Assembly: GCA_036491115.1 (NCBI GenBank)
Contig: DASXCQ010000078.1
Location: forward strand, 124,001-188,000
Length of the DNA stretch: 64,000 bases
Reading direction: 5' to 3'
DNA from: DATEPR01 sp036491115
Lineage (GTDB): Bacteria; Actinomycetota; Actinomycetes; Mycobacteriales; Pseudonocardiaceae
Made by a program: the position numbers and the translations under genes. Position 1 is the stretch's first letter; every line of letters begins with the position of its first letter. The notes beneath the pieces were generated by a model. The model did no database searches and was not told where the DNA came from. It saw only the letters and a list, made by a program, of their open reading frames with translations. Below are positions 33,814-42,569 of this stretch, one piece after another.

Positions 33814-34452
33814 ATGAGATGGCCGCAATGGGCGGTGGTGGGCGGGATCGCCGGAGTCGCGGTGATCGCCCTGGGATTGGTCGTCGTGGTGTACGGCAAC
33901 GGGTACACGCTGATCGTCGCCGTTTTCGGGGCGGTGGTCTTCGGCGCGATCGGCGTTGTCGCCACCGCGGTGGCCGTAGGGGTGCGGGCGGCCTTGGTCA
34001 ACGGAGAACACCAGCTCCGGGCCCGGCAGACCGCCGCAGAGCGGTCGGTGCCCTTCACCCGTGGCGACCTGTGGCAGCAACTGGCCGACGCGTGCGCGGA
34101 CCACGTGCACAAGTCGGGCGAGGCGATCGTGCTGGCCTCCCCGTTCCCGGCGATCGACCGGCTGGTCGCGCTCCAGGAGCGGATGACGGCCGAACTGGCG
34201 AAGGTGGACACGCTGGCCCGGCTGGCCCGCTCCCAGTTCCCGAACGAACCGGGCGTGCCGTCACCGCGGACAGCGACACATCCGCTGTACCACCAGCTCC
34301 GTCAGGCGGAGGCCGCCTTCGCCAGGAGCAGGTCGCGGGTCGTGGGCATCGTCCTCATGCTGCCGCACCGGCCCGACTTCCACGAGGTCGACGCCGAGCT
34401 GCTGCTGCTGGCCGCCGACCTGCCCGTGGTGGCCGAACCCGAGCTGACCTGA
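33814..34452 (+). CDS. membrane-anchored hypothetical protein
   Basis: A 212-residue protein with two N-terminal membrane helices (about residues 7-29 and 33-58, rich in valine and glycine) followed by a soluble, mostly helical domain of about 150 residues. Nothing in the soluble part is recognised; VVGIVLMLPHRPDF may be a buried strand. An inverted repeat GGTGCC/GGCACC lies 8-25 bp upstream. It converges on the TetR gene with a 5-bp gap. Confidence 0.75.
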   Translation: MRWPQWAVVGGIAGVAVIALGLVVVVYGNGYTLIVAVFGAVVFGAIGVVATAVAVGVRAALVNGEHQLRARQTAAERSVPFTRGDLWQQLADACADHVHKSGEAIVLASPFPAIDRLVALQERMTAELAKVDTLARLARSQFPNEPGVPSPRTATHPLYHQLRQAEAAFARSRSRVVGIVLMLPHRPDFHEVDAELLLLAADLPVVAEPELT

Positions 34453-34457
34453 CGCGG

Positions 34458-35063
34458 CTAACCCGTGGCGCCCAACATCTTGAGGATCAGGGCGGCGTAG
34501 TGCTCACCGAGCGCGGCCGGGCTGAGCGGGCCGTCGTCGGTGTACCAGCGGGCCACGTCGATGCCCAGTGACAGCACCGCCAGTGCGGCTGTCCGCACGT
34601 CCGGCACGTCGAACACGCCGGCCCGGACCCCGGCACCGATCACGTCCCGCACCTGCTGCTCGATCCGTCGGCGCAACCCGGCCACGATCGCGTACTCCCG
34701 CTCCGGCAACGAACTCAGCTCGTACTGCACCACCTTCGCCACCGCGTGCCGTTCCGCGTGCCAGGACACGAAGTCGGTGACCAGGTTCCGCACGCTCGCC
34801 ACCGGATCGGCGCCCCGCTCGATCGCCGCGGTCACCAGGTTCAGGGCCGACTCGTGGCCGCTGCGGCTGATCTCGAACAGCAGCGCCGCCTTGGACGGGA
34901 AGTGCACGTACAGCGCCGCCGGGCTCATGCCGGCGCCACCGGCGATGTCCCGCGTCGTGGTCGCGTGGAAGCCGTGCTCGGCGAAGGACCGCAGGCCGGA
35001 CAGCATCAGCCGCCGTGCCGCCTCCGGCCGCACGTCCGCCCACAGTTCGGGTGACGCCGTCAC
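34458..35063 (-). CDS. TetR-family regulator of the acyl-CoA operon
   Basis: A 201-residue TetR protein: RLMLSGLRSFAEHGFHATTT, RDIAGGAGMSPAALYVHFPS. Its GTG at 35063 overlaps the stop of the upstream acyl-CoA dehydrogenase (GTGA), so it is the last gene of the MaoC-ACAD-ACAD-TetR operon and is made with it. An autoregulatory TetR controlling a CoA-ester degradation operon is the simplest reading; the palindrome at 37897-37908 is the likely operator. Confidence 0.9.
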   Translation of the reverse strand: MTASPELWADVRPEAARRLMLSGLRSFAEHGFHATTTRDIAGGAGMSPAALYVHFPSKAALLFEISRSGHESALNLVTAAIERGADPVASVRNLVTDFVSWHAERHAVAKVVQYELSSLPEREYAIVAGLRRRIEQQVRDVIGAGVRAGVFDVPDVRTAALAVLSLGIDVARWYTDDGPLSPAALGEHYAALILKMLGATG

Positions 35064-36217
35064 GCCACCGGACCCGGTAGGTCGACCAGGCCGGCCAGCG
35101 CCGCCCGGTGCCTGCCCGGCGTGCCGAGCGCGATCTCGTCGCTCTTGGCCCGCTTCAGGAACAGGTGCGCCGGGTGCTCCCAGGTCATGCCGATGCCGCC
35201 GTGCAGCTGGATGGCCTCCTCGGCCGCGTGCACCGCCACCTGCGAGCAGTGTGCCTGCGCGACCGCGACGGCCACCGCCACGTCGTCCCGGTTCTCGGCC
35301 AGGCAGTCGGCGGCGTACCGGGCCGCTGCCCGCGCGGTGACCAGTTCCAGCCACACGTCGGCCAACCGGTGCTTCAGCGCCTGGAACGACCCGACCGGCC
35401 GGCCGAACTGGTAGCGCTCCTTGACGTATTTCACCGTCGTATCCAGGCACCACTGCGCCAGTCCGAGCTGTTCGGACGCCAGGATGCCGGCCCCGGCGGT
35501 CAATGTCGCTGCCAGCGCGTCGGCCGCGCGGTCCGGACCGGCCAGCAGTTCGCCGGTGGTCGCGATGGTCACGTCGGCCACGCGCCTGGTCAGGTCCAGG
35601 GCCGTCAGGGGCGTCACGGTCACGCCGTCACCGACCGGTACCGCGTACAGCGCCGGGCCGTCCGGACCGACCGCCGGCACCACCAGGACATCGGCCGATG
35701 CCGCGTCGACGACCGTGGTCACCGTGCCACTGAGCTGACCGTCGACCGTCACCGCGTTCGGGAACGCATCCCCGGGCATCGCGGACAGCGGCACCGCCAG
35801 GGCGGCCACCGCCTCGCCCGCCGCCAGCGACCGCAACAGCTTCGCCACGGTGGCGGAGGTGGTGTCGCAGGCGAGCAGGGCACTCGTGGCGAGCACCGCG
35901 CTGCCCAGGAACGGCGCCGGCGTGACGGACCTGCCCAGTTCCTCGGCGATGACGGCGATCTCCCGCGCCGACCCGCCGACGCCACCGAGATCCTCGGGCA
36001 CCATCAGCCCGGCCACGTCGAGTTGCTCGACCAGCACCCGCCACAACGCCGGGTCGTAGGGTTCGTCGGACTCCACCCGCGCCAGCACCGCGGCCGGCAC
36101 GGACCGCTTGGCGAGCAGGTCGGCGACGCTGGCCCGCAGCGCCTCCTCGACGTCGGTGTAGAGCAGGTTGGCGCCGGTGCGCTGCGGCGCCGGGGGGGTG
36201 CTGCCGGACTTCGTCAC
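35060..36217 (-). CDS. acyl-CoA dehydrogenase family, small/divergent subunit
   Basis: A 385-residue protein of the acyl-CoA dehydrogenase fold but of the divergent type (EALRASVADLLAKRSVP, VPEDLGGVGGSAREIAVIAE, YVKERYQFGRPVGSFQALKH, AIQLHGGIGMTWEHPAHLFL). The middle domain lacks the usual FAD-loop signature seen in its neighbour. In actinobacteria such pairs form alpha2-beta2 heterotetramers (FadE-type, for example in steroid side-chain degradation). The GTG at 36217 overlaps the stop of the preceding gene and has GGAAGGA upstream. Confidence 0.92.
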   Translation of the reverse strand: MTKSGSTPPAPQRTGANLLYTDVEEALRASVADLLAKRSVPAAVLARVESDEPYDPALWRVLVEQLDVAGLMVPEDLGGVGGSAREIAVIAEELGRSVTPAPFLGSAVLATSALLACDTTSATVAKLLRSLAAGEAVAALAVPLSAMPGDAFPNAVTVDGQLSGTVTTVVDAASADVLVVPAVGPDGPALYAVPVGDGVTVTPLTALDLTRRVADVTIATTGELLAGPDRAADALAATLTAGAGILASEQLGLAQWCLDTTVKYVKERYQFGRPVGSFQALKHRLADVWLELVTARAAARYAADCLAENRDDVAVAVAVAQAHCSQVAVHAAEEAIQLHGGIGMTWEHPAHLFLKRAKSDEIALGTPGRHRAALAGLVDLPGPVA

Positions 36218-37404
36218 CGTGGCATGTCCTTCCAAGGCATGTCCTTGTCCACCCTGGGCTCGGACGGCAGGCCGAGCACCCGCTCGGCGATGATGTTGCG
36301 CAGGATCTCCGACGTGCCGCCCTCGATGGAGTTGCCCTTGGCACGCAGGTAGCGGTACCCGGCGTCGCGGCCGGTGAAGTCGACCATCTCCGGCCGGCGC
36401 ATGGTCCAGTCGTCGTAGCGCAGGCCCTGTTCGCCGCGCAGCTCGACGCCCAGCCCGGACAGCGCCTGGGACAGCCGGGCGAACGACAGCTTCATCGCCG
36501 ACCCCTCCGGACCCGGCGCGCCCGCGGCCATCTGCTGGGACAGGCGGGCGCCGGCCAGGCGGGTGGCCTCGACCTCCACCCACAGCCGCAGCAGCCGGTC
36601 GTGCAGTTCGTGGGTGCGGTTGTCCGGATGCGCCCGCCAGTCGGCGGCGACCACCCCGACCATGCCGGACTCGCGCGGTGTCGGCCCACCGCCGATGGCG
36701 ACGCGCTCGTTCATCAGCGTGGTCTGCGCGACCTGCCAGCCCTGGCCGACCTCGCCCAGCCGCAACGAGTCCGGCAGCCGTACGTCGGTGAGGAACACCT
36801 CGTTGAACTCTGCCTCGCCGGTGATCTGGCGCAGCGGCCGGACATCCACACCGGGCAGGGTCATGTCGCACACGAAGTAGCTCATGCCCTGGTGTTTGGG
36901 CACGTCCGGGTCGGTGCGCAGGAGCAGGATCGCCCACTGTGCCGTGTGCGCGCTGGACGTCCACACCTTCTGGCCGTTCACCACCCACTCGTCGCCGTCG
37001 CGCACCGCCCTGGTGCCGGCCGCGGCGAGGTCGGAACCGGCGCCGGGCTCACTGAACAGCTGGCACCACACCTCCTCGCCGGTCCACAGTGGACGAAGGA
37101 AGCGGGATTTCTGTTCCTCGGTGCCGAACCGGAGGATGGTCGGCGCGGCCATGCCCAGGCCGATGCCGATCCGGCGCGGGTCGTTGTTCGGCGCGCCGGC
37201 CGCGGCCAGTTCGCGTTCCACGACGGCCTGCAGGCTGCGCGACGCACCCAGCCCGCCCAGGCCGACCGGGAAGTGCACCCAGGCCAGTCCGGCGTCGAAC
37301 CGGGCGCGCAGGAAGTCCGTCCGCTCGGTCGTGGCGGGATCGTGGGCCGCCAGCAGGTCGCCGACCATCGCCTTCAGATCGATGGCGTCCAGGGTCTCGG
37401 TCAT
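36214..37404 (-). CDS. acyl-CoA dehydrogenase, large subunit
   Basis: A 396-residue acyl-CoA dehydrogenase: CQLFSEPGAGSDLAAAGTRA (FAD/substrate loop), VWTSSAHTAQWAILL, LTDVRLPDSLRLGEVGQGW, and the C-terminal GNSIEGGTSEILRNIIAERV. The catalytic Glu of classical enzymes is expected in the GGTSEI region. It overlaps the second subunit gene at GTGA, so an equimolar heteromer is likely. The likely substrate is a CoA thioester of a branched or polycyclic acid, by analogy with FadE28/29-like pairs; this is inference. Confidence 0.94.
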   Translation of the reverse strand: MTETLDAIDLKAMVGDLLAAHDPATTERTDFLRARFDAGLAWVHFPVGLGGLGASRSLQAVVERELAAAGAPNNDPRRIGIGLGMAAPTILRFGTEEQKSRFLRPLWTGEEVWCQLFSEPGAGSDLAAAGTRAVRDGDEWVVNGQKVWTSSAHTAQWAILLLRTDPDVPKHQGMSYFVCDMTLPGVDVRPLRQITGEAEFNEVFLTDVRLPDSLRLGEVGQGWQVAQTTLMNERVAIGGGPTPRESGMVGVVAADWRAHPDNRTHELHDRLLRLWVEVEATRLAGARLSQQMAAGAPGPEGSAMKLSFARLSQALSGLGVELRGEQGLRYDDWTMRRPEMVDFTGRDAGYRYLRAKGNSIEGGTSEILRNIIAERVLGLPSEPRVDKDMPWKDMPR

Positions 37405-37422
37405 TCGTCCGTCCTCGTTGGC

Positions 37423-37875
37423 TCAGGCGGCGAGCAGTACGACCACTTCGGCCACACAGGCCGGTTTCGGCTGGTTCCCGATCTCCACGACGTACTTCAG
37501 CACCGCCTGGGTACCCAGGTCCACGCCGGTGATCGACACCAGTTCGGCGCCTGCCCGCACCTTCGAGCCGACCCGCACCGGATTCGGGAACCGCACCTTG
37601 TTCACGCCGTAGTTGATGCCCATCTTGAGGCCGTCCACCCGGTAGAGGGTGTGGCCCAGCATCGGGATCAGTGACAGGGTCAGGTAGCCGTGCGCGATCG
37701 TCCCGCCGAACGGTCCGGCCGCCGCCCGCTCGACGTCCACGTGGATCCACTGGTGGTCACCGGTGGCGTCGGCGAACAGGTTCACCTGCTCCTGCGTCAC
37801 CTCGTGCCAGTCGCTGTACCCCAGGTGTTCGCCCTGGGCGGCGACGAACTCGGCGAGATCGGCGAAGACCCGCAT
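37423..37875 (-). CDS. MaoC-like (R)-hydratase
   Basis: A 150-residue single hot-dog-domain protein with the hydratase motif FADATGDHQWIHVD (catalytic Asp and His) and AHGYLTLSLIPML. It would hydrate the enoyl-CoA produced by the dehydrogenases downstream. ATG at 37875 has GGGGAGGGTGT; the frame is open further up but family members begin here. First gene of the operon. Confidence 0.92.
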   Translation of the reverse strand: MRVFADLAEFVAAQGEHLGYSDWHEVTQEQVNLFADATGDHQWIHVDVERAAAGPFGGTIAHGYLTLSLIPMLGHTLYRVDGLKMGINYGVNKVRFPNPVRVGSKVRAGAELVSITGVDLGTQAVLKYVVEIGNQPKPACVAEVVVLLAA

Positions 37876-37896
37876 ACACCCTCCCCACTGCGCTGA

Positions 37897-37938
37897 CTGA
37901 GCGCTCAGCAACCTACCGTGCCCGGCCGCGCGACGTAA
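37897..37938 (-). promoter_or_regulatory. promoter and palindromic operator of the MaoC/acyl-CoA dehydrogenase operon
   Basis: On the minus strand TTACGT (37938-37933), 17 bp, TAGGTT (37915-37910) form a promoter. A perfect 12-bp palindrome CTGAGCGCTCAG (37897-37908) lies immediately downstream of the -10 box, where the transcript would start. A TetR dimer bound there would block initiation; the operon's own last gene encodes a TetR. Confidence 0.65.
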
Positions 37939-37951
37939 GTCCCCGACGGGC

Positions 37952-38548
37952 TCAGCCCTGGGCCGTGCGTACCGACCTGACCGTGCGGGGTGGCACCGCG
38001 CACGCCTCGCCGGAGGTGAATCCCTGGGCCGTGATGCCCAGTGCGTGGTTGAACCGGGACCGGTGGTTCTCGATGGCGACCATGTACGTGAGCTCGATCA
38101 TGCCCTGGTGGCCCAGGCGCCGGTCCAGTTCGGCCACCTGCTCGTCGGTGACGTGCATGGGCTGGTCGGTCATCGCGTCCGCGTACTCGATGACCAGGCG
38201 GTCCAGGTCGCTGAAGTGCGGCGAGGTCGCGTAGTCGTCGATCTCGGTGAGCCGGTCGATGTCCAGGCCGTGGTTGCGCTGCAACATGGTGCCGAAGTCG
38301 ATGCACCACGAGCAGCCGACCCTGGTCGCCGTCCGGTAGACGGCGAGCTCACGAACCTCGGCGGGCAGCACGGTGGCCGTCTTCTCCACGGCCGTCTCGC
38401 TGATCCCGTACGCCGTGAGCAGCTTCCCGTGGTGCGCCAGCACGGCGAGCGGTTCGGCCACCGCGTCGTAACGGCGTCGCGACATCCGGTAGAACAGCCG
38501 GACCAGCCAGCCGGCTTCCTGCTGCGGCAGCGTGGGAATCCTCGGCAT
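37952..38548 (-). CDS. carboxymuconolactone decarboxylase/AhpD-like protein
   Basis: A 198-residue alkylhydroperoxidase-D-fold protein with the redox motif RVGCSWCIDFGTM (CxxC) and a histidine-containing helix near NHRSRFNHALG. Such proteins act as peroxidase-type reductants or decarboxylases. ATG at 38548 has GGAAGGAACCGC; the upstream ATG at 38566 has none. It lies downstream of the ornithine-cyclodeaminase-like gene on the same strand with a 39-bp gap. Confidence 0.9.
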   Translation of the reverse strand: MPRIPTLPQQEAGWLVRLFYRMSRRRYDAVAEPLAVLAHHGKLLTAYGISETAVEKTATVLPAEVRELAVYRTATRVGCSWCIDFGTMLQRNHGLDIDRLTEIDDYATSPHFSDLDRLVIEYADAMTDQPMHVTDEQVAELDRRLGHQGMIELTYMVAIENHRSRFNHALGITAQGFTSGEACAVPPRTVRSVRTAQG

Positions 38549-38587
38549 TGCGGTTCCTTCCGTCATGGCCCGCGGGTGTGCGGGCCG

Positions 38588-39499
38588 TCAACCGGAGGAC
38601 GGGACAGCGCCGGGAAACGTGACAGCCCGCTCGTACGTCGCGGCGGCCAGCACCAGGTCCTCCCAGGCCATGCCGACGCTCTTGAACAGCCGCGGCCTGC
38701 CGTGCGGCACGGTGACTGTGCCGCGCACCACGTCGGCCAACTCGACCAGTTCGGTCGGTCCGGCCTGGATCACGTCGCCCGCCTCCCGCCGGGCCGCCAC
38801 CTCGGCCTCCACCACCACGGTCGAGCGGGCCACCGTCACGGCATCCACCTCGGCGGCATCCGGTTCATGCGACCCGACGGCGATCACCGTGGCGTGGTCG
38901 GCCAGCAGCGAACCGTCGACGATCGGGCTGCGTGCCGAGGTGCAGCAGGCCACCAGGTCGGCCGACGCGACGTCCGCCGCCGACCCGACGGTCCCGCCGC
39001 ACCAGTCCGCGAACGCCCCGGCGCGCGCCCGGTCCCTGCCCACCACCACGATCCGGCTGATCGGCCGGATCTCGCGCAGCGCCGTGACGTGACTGCGAGC
39101 CTGCGGACCGGAGCCGAACACCACGAGCGTTTCCGCTGTGGGTTCGGCCAGCACGTCCGCCGCCACCGCCGACACCGCCGCCGTGCGGATCGCGGTGAGC
39201 GCGGTCGCGTCCAGTACCGCCAGCGGGGTCAGGGTGATGCCGTCCAGCAGGAGGTAGGCGCCCTGGATGCGGGGCAGGCCGGCGGCCGGGTTGTCCGGCG
39301 CGACCGACGCCACCTTGATCCCGGCGAACCGGCCCCACTGCGCGGGCATGACCAGCAGGTGGCCGTGGTCCAGTGGCACCGTGCCGCGCGCCGGGTCGGC
39401 GGCCGGATCGAGCCCGGCGCGCAGGGCCGTCCGGACGGCGTCGATCGCCAGTGACATGGGCAGGGCGGCGGTCACCTCGGCCGCGTCCAGCACGCGCAT
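38588..39499 (-). CDS. ornithine cyclodeaminase/mu-crystallin-family protein
   Basis: A 303-residue NAD(P)-dependent enzyme: an N-terminal dimerisation part with PLDHGHLLVMPAQWGRFAGI and KVASVAPDNPAAGLPRIQG, and a Rossmann fold with TLVVFGSGPQARSHVTAL. The conserved substrate lysine in GIKVAS is present. Relatives are ornithine cyclodeaminase, alanine dehydrogenase (archaeal) and ketimine reductases, so the exact substrate is open. GAGGAGACCCG precedes the ATG. Confidence 0.9.
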   Translation of the reverse strand: MRVLDAAEVTAALPMSLAIDAVRTALRAGLDPAADPARGTVPLDHGHLLVMPAQWGRFAGIKVASVAPDNPAAGLPRIQGAYLLLDGITLTPLAVLDATALTAIRTAAVSAVAADVLAEPTAETLVVFGSGPQARSHVTALREIRPISRIVVVGRDRARAGAFADWCGGTVGSAADVASADLVACCTSARSPIVDGSLLADHATVIAVGSHEPDAAEVDAVTVARSTVVVEAEVAARREAGDVIQAGPTELVELADVVRGTVTVPHGRPRLFKSVGMAWEDLVLAAATYERAVTFPGAVPSSG

Positions 39500-39526
39500 C
39501 GGGTCTCCTCACTCATGCTGTGGGTG

Positions 39527-39591
39527 GGACCAACCCCTGGATCATGGTGGGGTTGACACCAGGGTCCGTTCGGGGTTTGACCCCATGGTCC
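39527..39591. promoter_or_regulatory. cluster of repeated GGGGTT / GGTCC half-sites
   Basis: Between the divergent genes there are three GGGGTT/AACCCC elements and three GGACC/GGTCC elements, including GACACCAGGGTCC and GACCCCATGGTCC, two near-identical 13-mers 22 bp apart. AACCCC and GGGGTT also form an inverted repeat around 39533-39555. This density of half-sites looks like a complex operator serving the cyclodeaminase-like gene, the DUF998 gene, or both. Confidence 0.5.
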
Positions 39592-39621
39592 ACTCGCCGC
39601 CCATGCCCGAGGCTCATCTGC

Positions 39622-40491
39622 GTGGGGAAAAACGGGGAATCGGGCGCGGCGACCGGGGAGGATCCGCCGCGCCACACAGGGGGAACCGTCGGCGCCGGCC
39701 TGATCGTCCGGCCGGCGCCGGCAGCGGGGACCCAGCCGGCTCGGACAGCGGGGATCGCGGCGGCCCAGGCCGGGGGAACCGGCTCGGCGCGGGCCGGTTC
39801 GGCGCCGACGGGGGTTCGGCCGGAGCCGGCCGGGGAGACCGCTTCGGCCGCTACGAACACGTCCGGGCCGGCCTCGGTCGGGGGGATCGGGCCGGCCCGG
39901 TTCGTGTTCGGGGCGCTCGTGGTCGCCGTCGTGGGCATGGCGCTGCTGCACCTGCTGGGGATCGGCCACCTCGACCCGGCCACCACGACCGTCAGCGACT
40001 ACGTGGCACTGCCCGGCGGCGCCACGCTGCTCGCCGTGGCCGTGCTGGGCGTCGCCGCGGCCACCGCCGGTGTCGCCGCCGCCCAGATCGCGGCAGGCGC
40101 GTCGCGGTGGCTCGCCGTGCCGTTCGGCATCGGCTGCGTCGGGCTGGCGGCCACGATCGCGTTCCCCACCAACGTCATCGGCACCGCCACCACGGTGGAC
40201 GCCGTGCTGCACCGGTACGCGGCCGGGCTGTTCTTCGTCAGCCTGCCGATCGCCGCACTGCTCTCCCTTCGACACCACCCGAGCCGGGTGGTGCGCCTGC
40301 TCACCGCGGCCAGTGTCCTGGTCGGACTGGCATTCGTGGCCAGCCACATCCCGCTGGTGCTGCCCGAGGCACCCGGTGCGCGCCAGATCGCGACCGTCCT
40401 GCCGCGCGGCATCGCCGAACGTGCCCTGCTCACCGTCGACATCGCACTGCTGGCCGCGCTGGCCGCAGCACCCCGGAGGGCCGCCCGATGA
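39622..40491 (+). CDS. DUF998-type membrane protein with a low-complexity N-terminal tail
   Basis: The membrane part (from about 39895) has six helices and the DUF998 pattern LLGIGHLDPATTTVSDYVAL with AHRY-like HRYAAGLFFVSLPIAALLS later. It is preceded by about 90 residues rich in alanine, glycine, proline and threonine. The start is uncertain: I give the GTG at 39622, but no ribosome site supports it and a start further in is possible. Its stop overlaps the next gene's ATG (ATGA at 40488), so it is coupled to the transporter-glycosyltransferase gene. Confidence 0.75.
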   Translation: MGKNGESGAATGEDPPRHTGGTVGAGLIVRPAPAAGTQPARTAGIAAAQAGGTGSARAGSAPTGVRPEPAGETASAATNTSGPASVGGIGPARFVFGALVVAVVGMALLHLLGIGHLDPATTTVSDYVALPGGATLLAVAVLGVAAATAGVAAAQIAAGASRWLAVPFGIGCVGLAATIAFPTNVIGTATTVDAVLHRYAAGLFFVSLPIAALLSLRHHPSRVVRLLTAASVLVGLAFVASHIPLVLPEAPGARQIATVLPRGIAERALLTVDIALLAALAAAPRRAAR

Positions 40492-42569
40492 TCGCCACCG
40501 GCATTCTGCTCGCCGCCGTCGCCGCCTGCCTCTACGGCGTGGCCGCGGCCCTGCAACACCAGGTCGTGCACACCGTCGCCGGCGACACCGGCCGGCTGGG
40601 CCTGGCCCACATCGGCGAACTGCTCCACCGGGGCCGGTGGTTGCTCGGCTGGGTCGCCGAGATCCTCGCCGCCGTCGTGCACGTGATGTCGCTGTCCCTG
40701 GCGCCGCTGTCCGTGGTGCAGCCGGTCGGCGTGATCGCGATCGGCCTGGCCGCGCTGCTGTCCGCCCGGCTGTCCGGGGTGCCCGCCGGCCGGTCGACCA
40801 TGGTCGCCGTCCTGGTCACGGCCATGGGCGTCGGGTTGTTCGTGCTGTCCGCCGCGCCGCACGCCGGTGCCGCTCCGGTGCCGGAGATGGCCGCCGGGCG
40901 GGTGCTGCCGCTGACCGGTCTGGTGGTCGGTGCGCTGGTGCTGGCCGCGATCGTGGTGCGCGGCCGGGCCCGGTGCCCGCTGTTCGCCACGGCCGCCGGT
41001 GTCGCCTTCGGCACCGTGTCCGTGCTGACCAGGGTGGTCGCCGAGCGGATCAGGGTCGACGGGATCACCGGCCTGCCGCTGTGGCCGACGATGGTCACGG
41101 TGGTCGGCGGCCTGATCGCGATCGGCGTCGGCGCGGTGTGCGTCCAGCAGGCGTACGCCAGCGGCCGGCCGGACACCGTCCTGGGCTGCCAGACCGTCAT
41201 CGACCCGCTGATCGGCGTGCTGTTCGGCGTGTTCCTGTTCCACGAGGCCACCGGCGCGACGCCGGTCAGCGTCCTCGGCCAGGTGGCGGGCGGCCTGCTC
41301 GCCACCGTCGGCGTGGTGATCCTCGCCCGCCGCGGCGAACCCACCACGACCATCCCACCTACCAGGAAGCAGGTCATGGACCGTCCACTTCGGATCATCA
41401 TCGGCGCGGACACCTACCCGCCGGATGTCAACGGTGCCGCCCGGTTCGGCCACCAGCTCGCCACCGGCCTGGCCGGTCTCGGTCACGACGTGCACGTGCT
41501 GTGCCCGTCGGACACCGGCCCGGCAGGCGAGTCGATCGACGCGGGGGTGACCGTGCACCGGCTGGCGTCCCACCGGACACCGTGCCACCCGACGTTCCGG
41601 GTCAGCCTGCCGTGGTCGGCCAGCGGGGTCGCCGGCCGGCTGGTCGAGGAGCTGGAGCCGGACGTGGTGCACGTGCAGGCCCACTTCAGCGTGGGCAGGG
41701 CACTGGTGCGGTCGGCAGCGGAGCGTGGCGTGCCGGTGATCGCGACCAACCACTTCATGCCGGAGAACCTGCACGGGCACCTGCGGATACCGGAGTGGCT
41801 GCGGTCCGGAGTGTCCCGGCTGGCGTGGCGGGACCTGGACCGGGTGCTGCGTCCGGCCAGGGTGGTCACCGCGCCCACGCCGACCGCCGTGCACATGCTG
41901 TGCGAGCAGGGGTTCGCCGGGCGGGCGCTGGCCGTGTCCTGCGGTGTGGACCTGGACCGGTTCGCCTCCGACGGGCCAGGCGATGGCCGGACCGTGCTGT
42001 TCGTCGGCCGGCTGGACGAGGAGAAGCGGGTCCACGAACTGCTCCGGGCGGTCGCGCTGGTGCCGGGGGTCCGCGCCGAGCTGGTCGGTGACGGCGCCTG
42101 CCGGGCCGAGCTGACCGCGCTGGCCGGTGCCCTGGGCATCACCGACCGGGTGCGGTTCCACGGCTTCGTCACCGAGACCGAACTGGTCGCCGCCTACCGC
42201 CGGGCCGCCGTGTTCTGCATGCCGGGCGTGGCCGAACTGCAGAGCCTCGCCACGATGGAGGCCATGGCCGCAGGCCGGCCGGTGGTCGCCGCCGACGCCG
42301 TGGCCCTGCCGCACCTGGTCGAGCCGGGCCGCACGGGCTGGCTGTACCCGCCCGGTGACGTTCCGGCGCTGGCCGCCGCGCTGGCCTCGGTGTTCGACGA
42401 GCCGGGAGCACTGGCCAGGATGGGCGCGGCCGGCCGCGAGCTGGTCGAACGGCACGACGTGCGGCAGAGCCTGGCCACGTTCGAGGGCTTGTACCGCAGC
42501 GTCATCGGCACCGACGGCGCTCCCGCCGAGATCGTGCGCCCGCGAGCGCCCGTCGCCGTTCGCTCCTGA
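40488..42569 (+). CDS. in-frame fusion: DMT-type membrane transporter and GT4 glycosyltransferase
   Basis: One uninterrupted 693-codon frame. Residues 1 to about 285 form nine or ten membrane helices of DMT/EamA type (LQHQVVHTVAGDTGRLGLAH, SLAPLSVVQPVGVIAIGLAA, GCQTVIDPLIGVLFGVFLFH). After the short linker PTTTIPPTRKQ comes a complete GT4 enzyme: TYPPDVNGAARFGHQLATGL, PDVVHVQAHFS, VLFVGRLDEEKRVHELL, LVGDG, and the acceptor-side ELQSLATMEAMAAGRPVVAA with the Ex7E-like pair. An internal ATG at 41376 (residue 297) has AGGAAGCAGGTC before it, so a free glycosyltransferase may also be made. The neighbours suggest lipid- or envelope-linked glycan work. Confidence 0.9.
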   Translation: MIATGILLAAVAACLYGVAAALQHQVVHTVAGDTGRLGLAHIGELLHRGRWLLGWVAEILAAVVHVMSLSLAPLSVVQPVGVIAIGLAALLSARLSGVPAGRSTMVAVLVTAMGVGLFVLSAAPHAGAAPVPEMAAGRVLPLTGLVVGALVLAAIVVRGRARCPLFATAAGVAFGTVSVLTRVVAERIRVDGITGLPLWPTMVTVVGGLIAIGVGAVCVQQAYASGRPDTVLGCQTVIDPLIGVLFGVFLFHEATGATPVSVLGQVAGGLLATVGVVILARRGEPTTTIPPTRKQVMDRPLRIIIGADTYPPDVNGAARFGHQLATGLAGLGHDVHVLCPSDTGPAGESIDAGVTVHRLASHRTPCHPTFRVSLPWSASGVAGRLVEELEPDVVHVQAHFSVGRALVRSAAERGVPVIATNHFMPENLHGHLRIPEWLRSGVSRLAWRDLDRVLRPARVVTAPTPTAVHMLCEQGFAGRALAVSCGVDLDRFASDGPGDGRTVLFVGRLDEEKRVHELLRAVALVPGVRAELVGDGACRAELTALAGALGITDRVRFHGFVTETELVAAYRRAAVFCMPGVAELQSLATMEAMAAGRPVVAADAVALPHLVEPGRTGWLYPPGDVPALAAALASVFDEPGALARMGAAGRELVERHDVRQSLATFEGLYRSVIGTDGAPAEIVRPRAPVAVRS

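Noticed and set aside
39640..39890. Possible minisatellite of GGGGA/GGCCGG units
   Set aside because: The pattern is low-complexity Ala/Gly/Pro codons without a fixed period, so I treat it as part of the DUF998 N-terminal tail.
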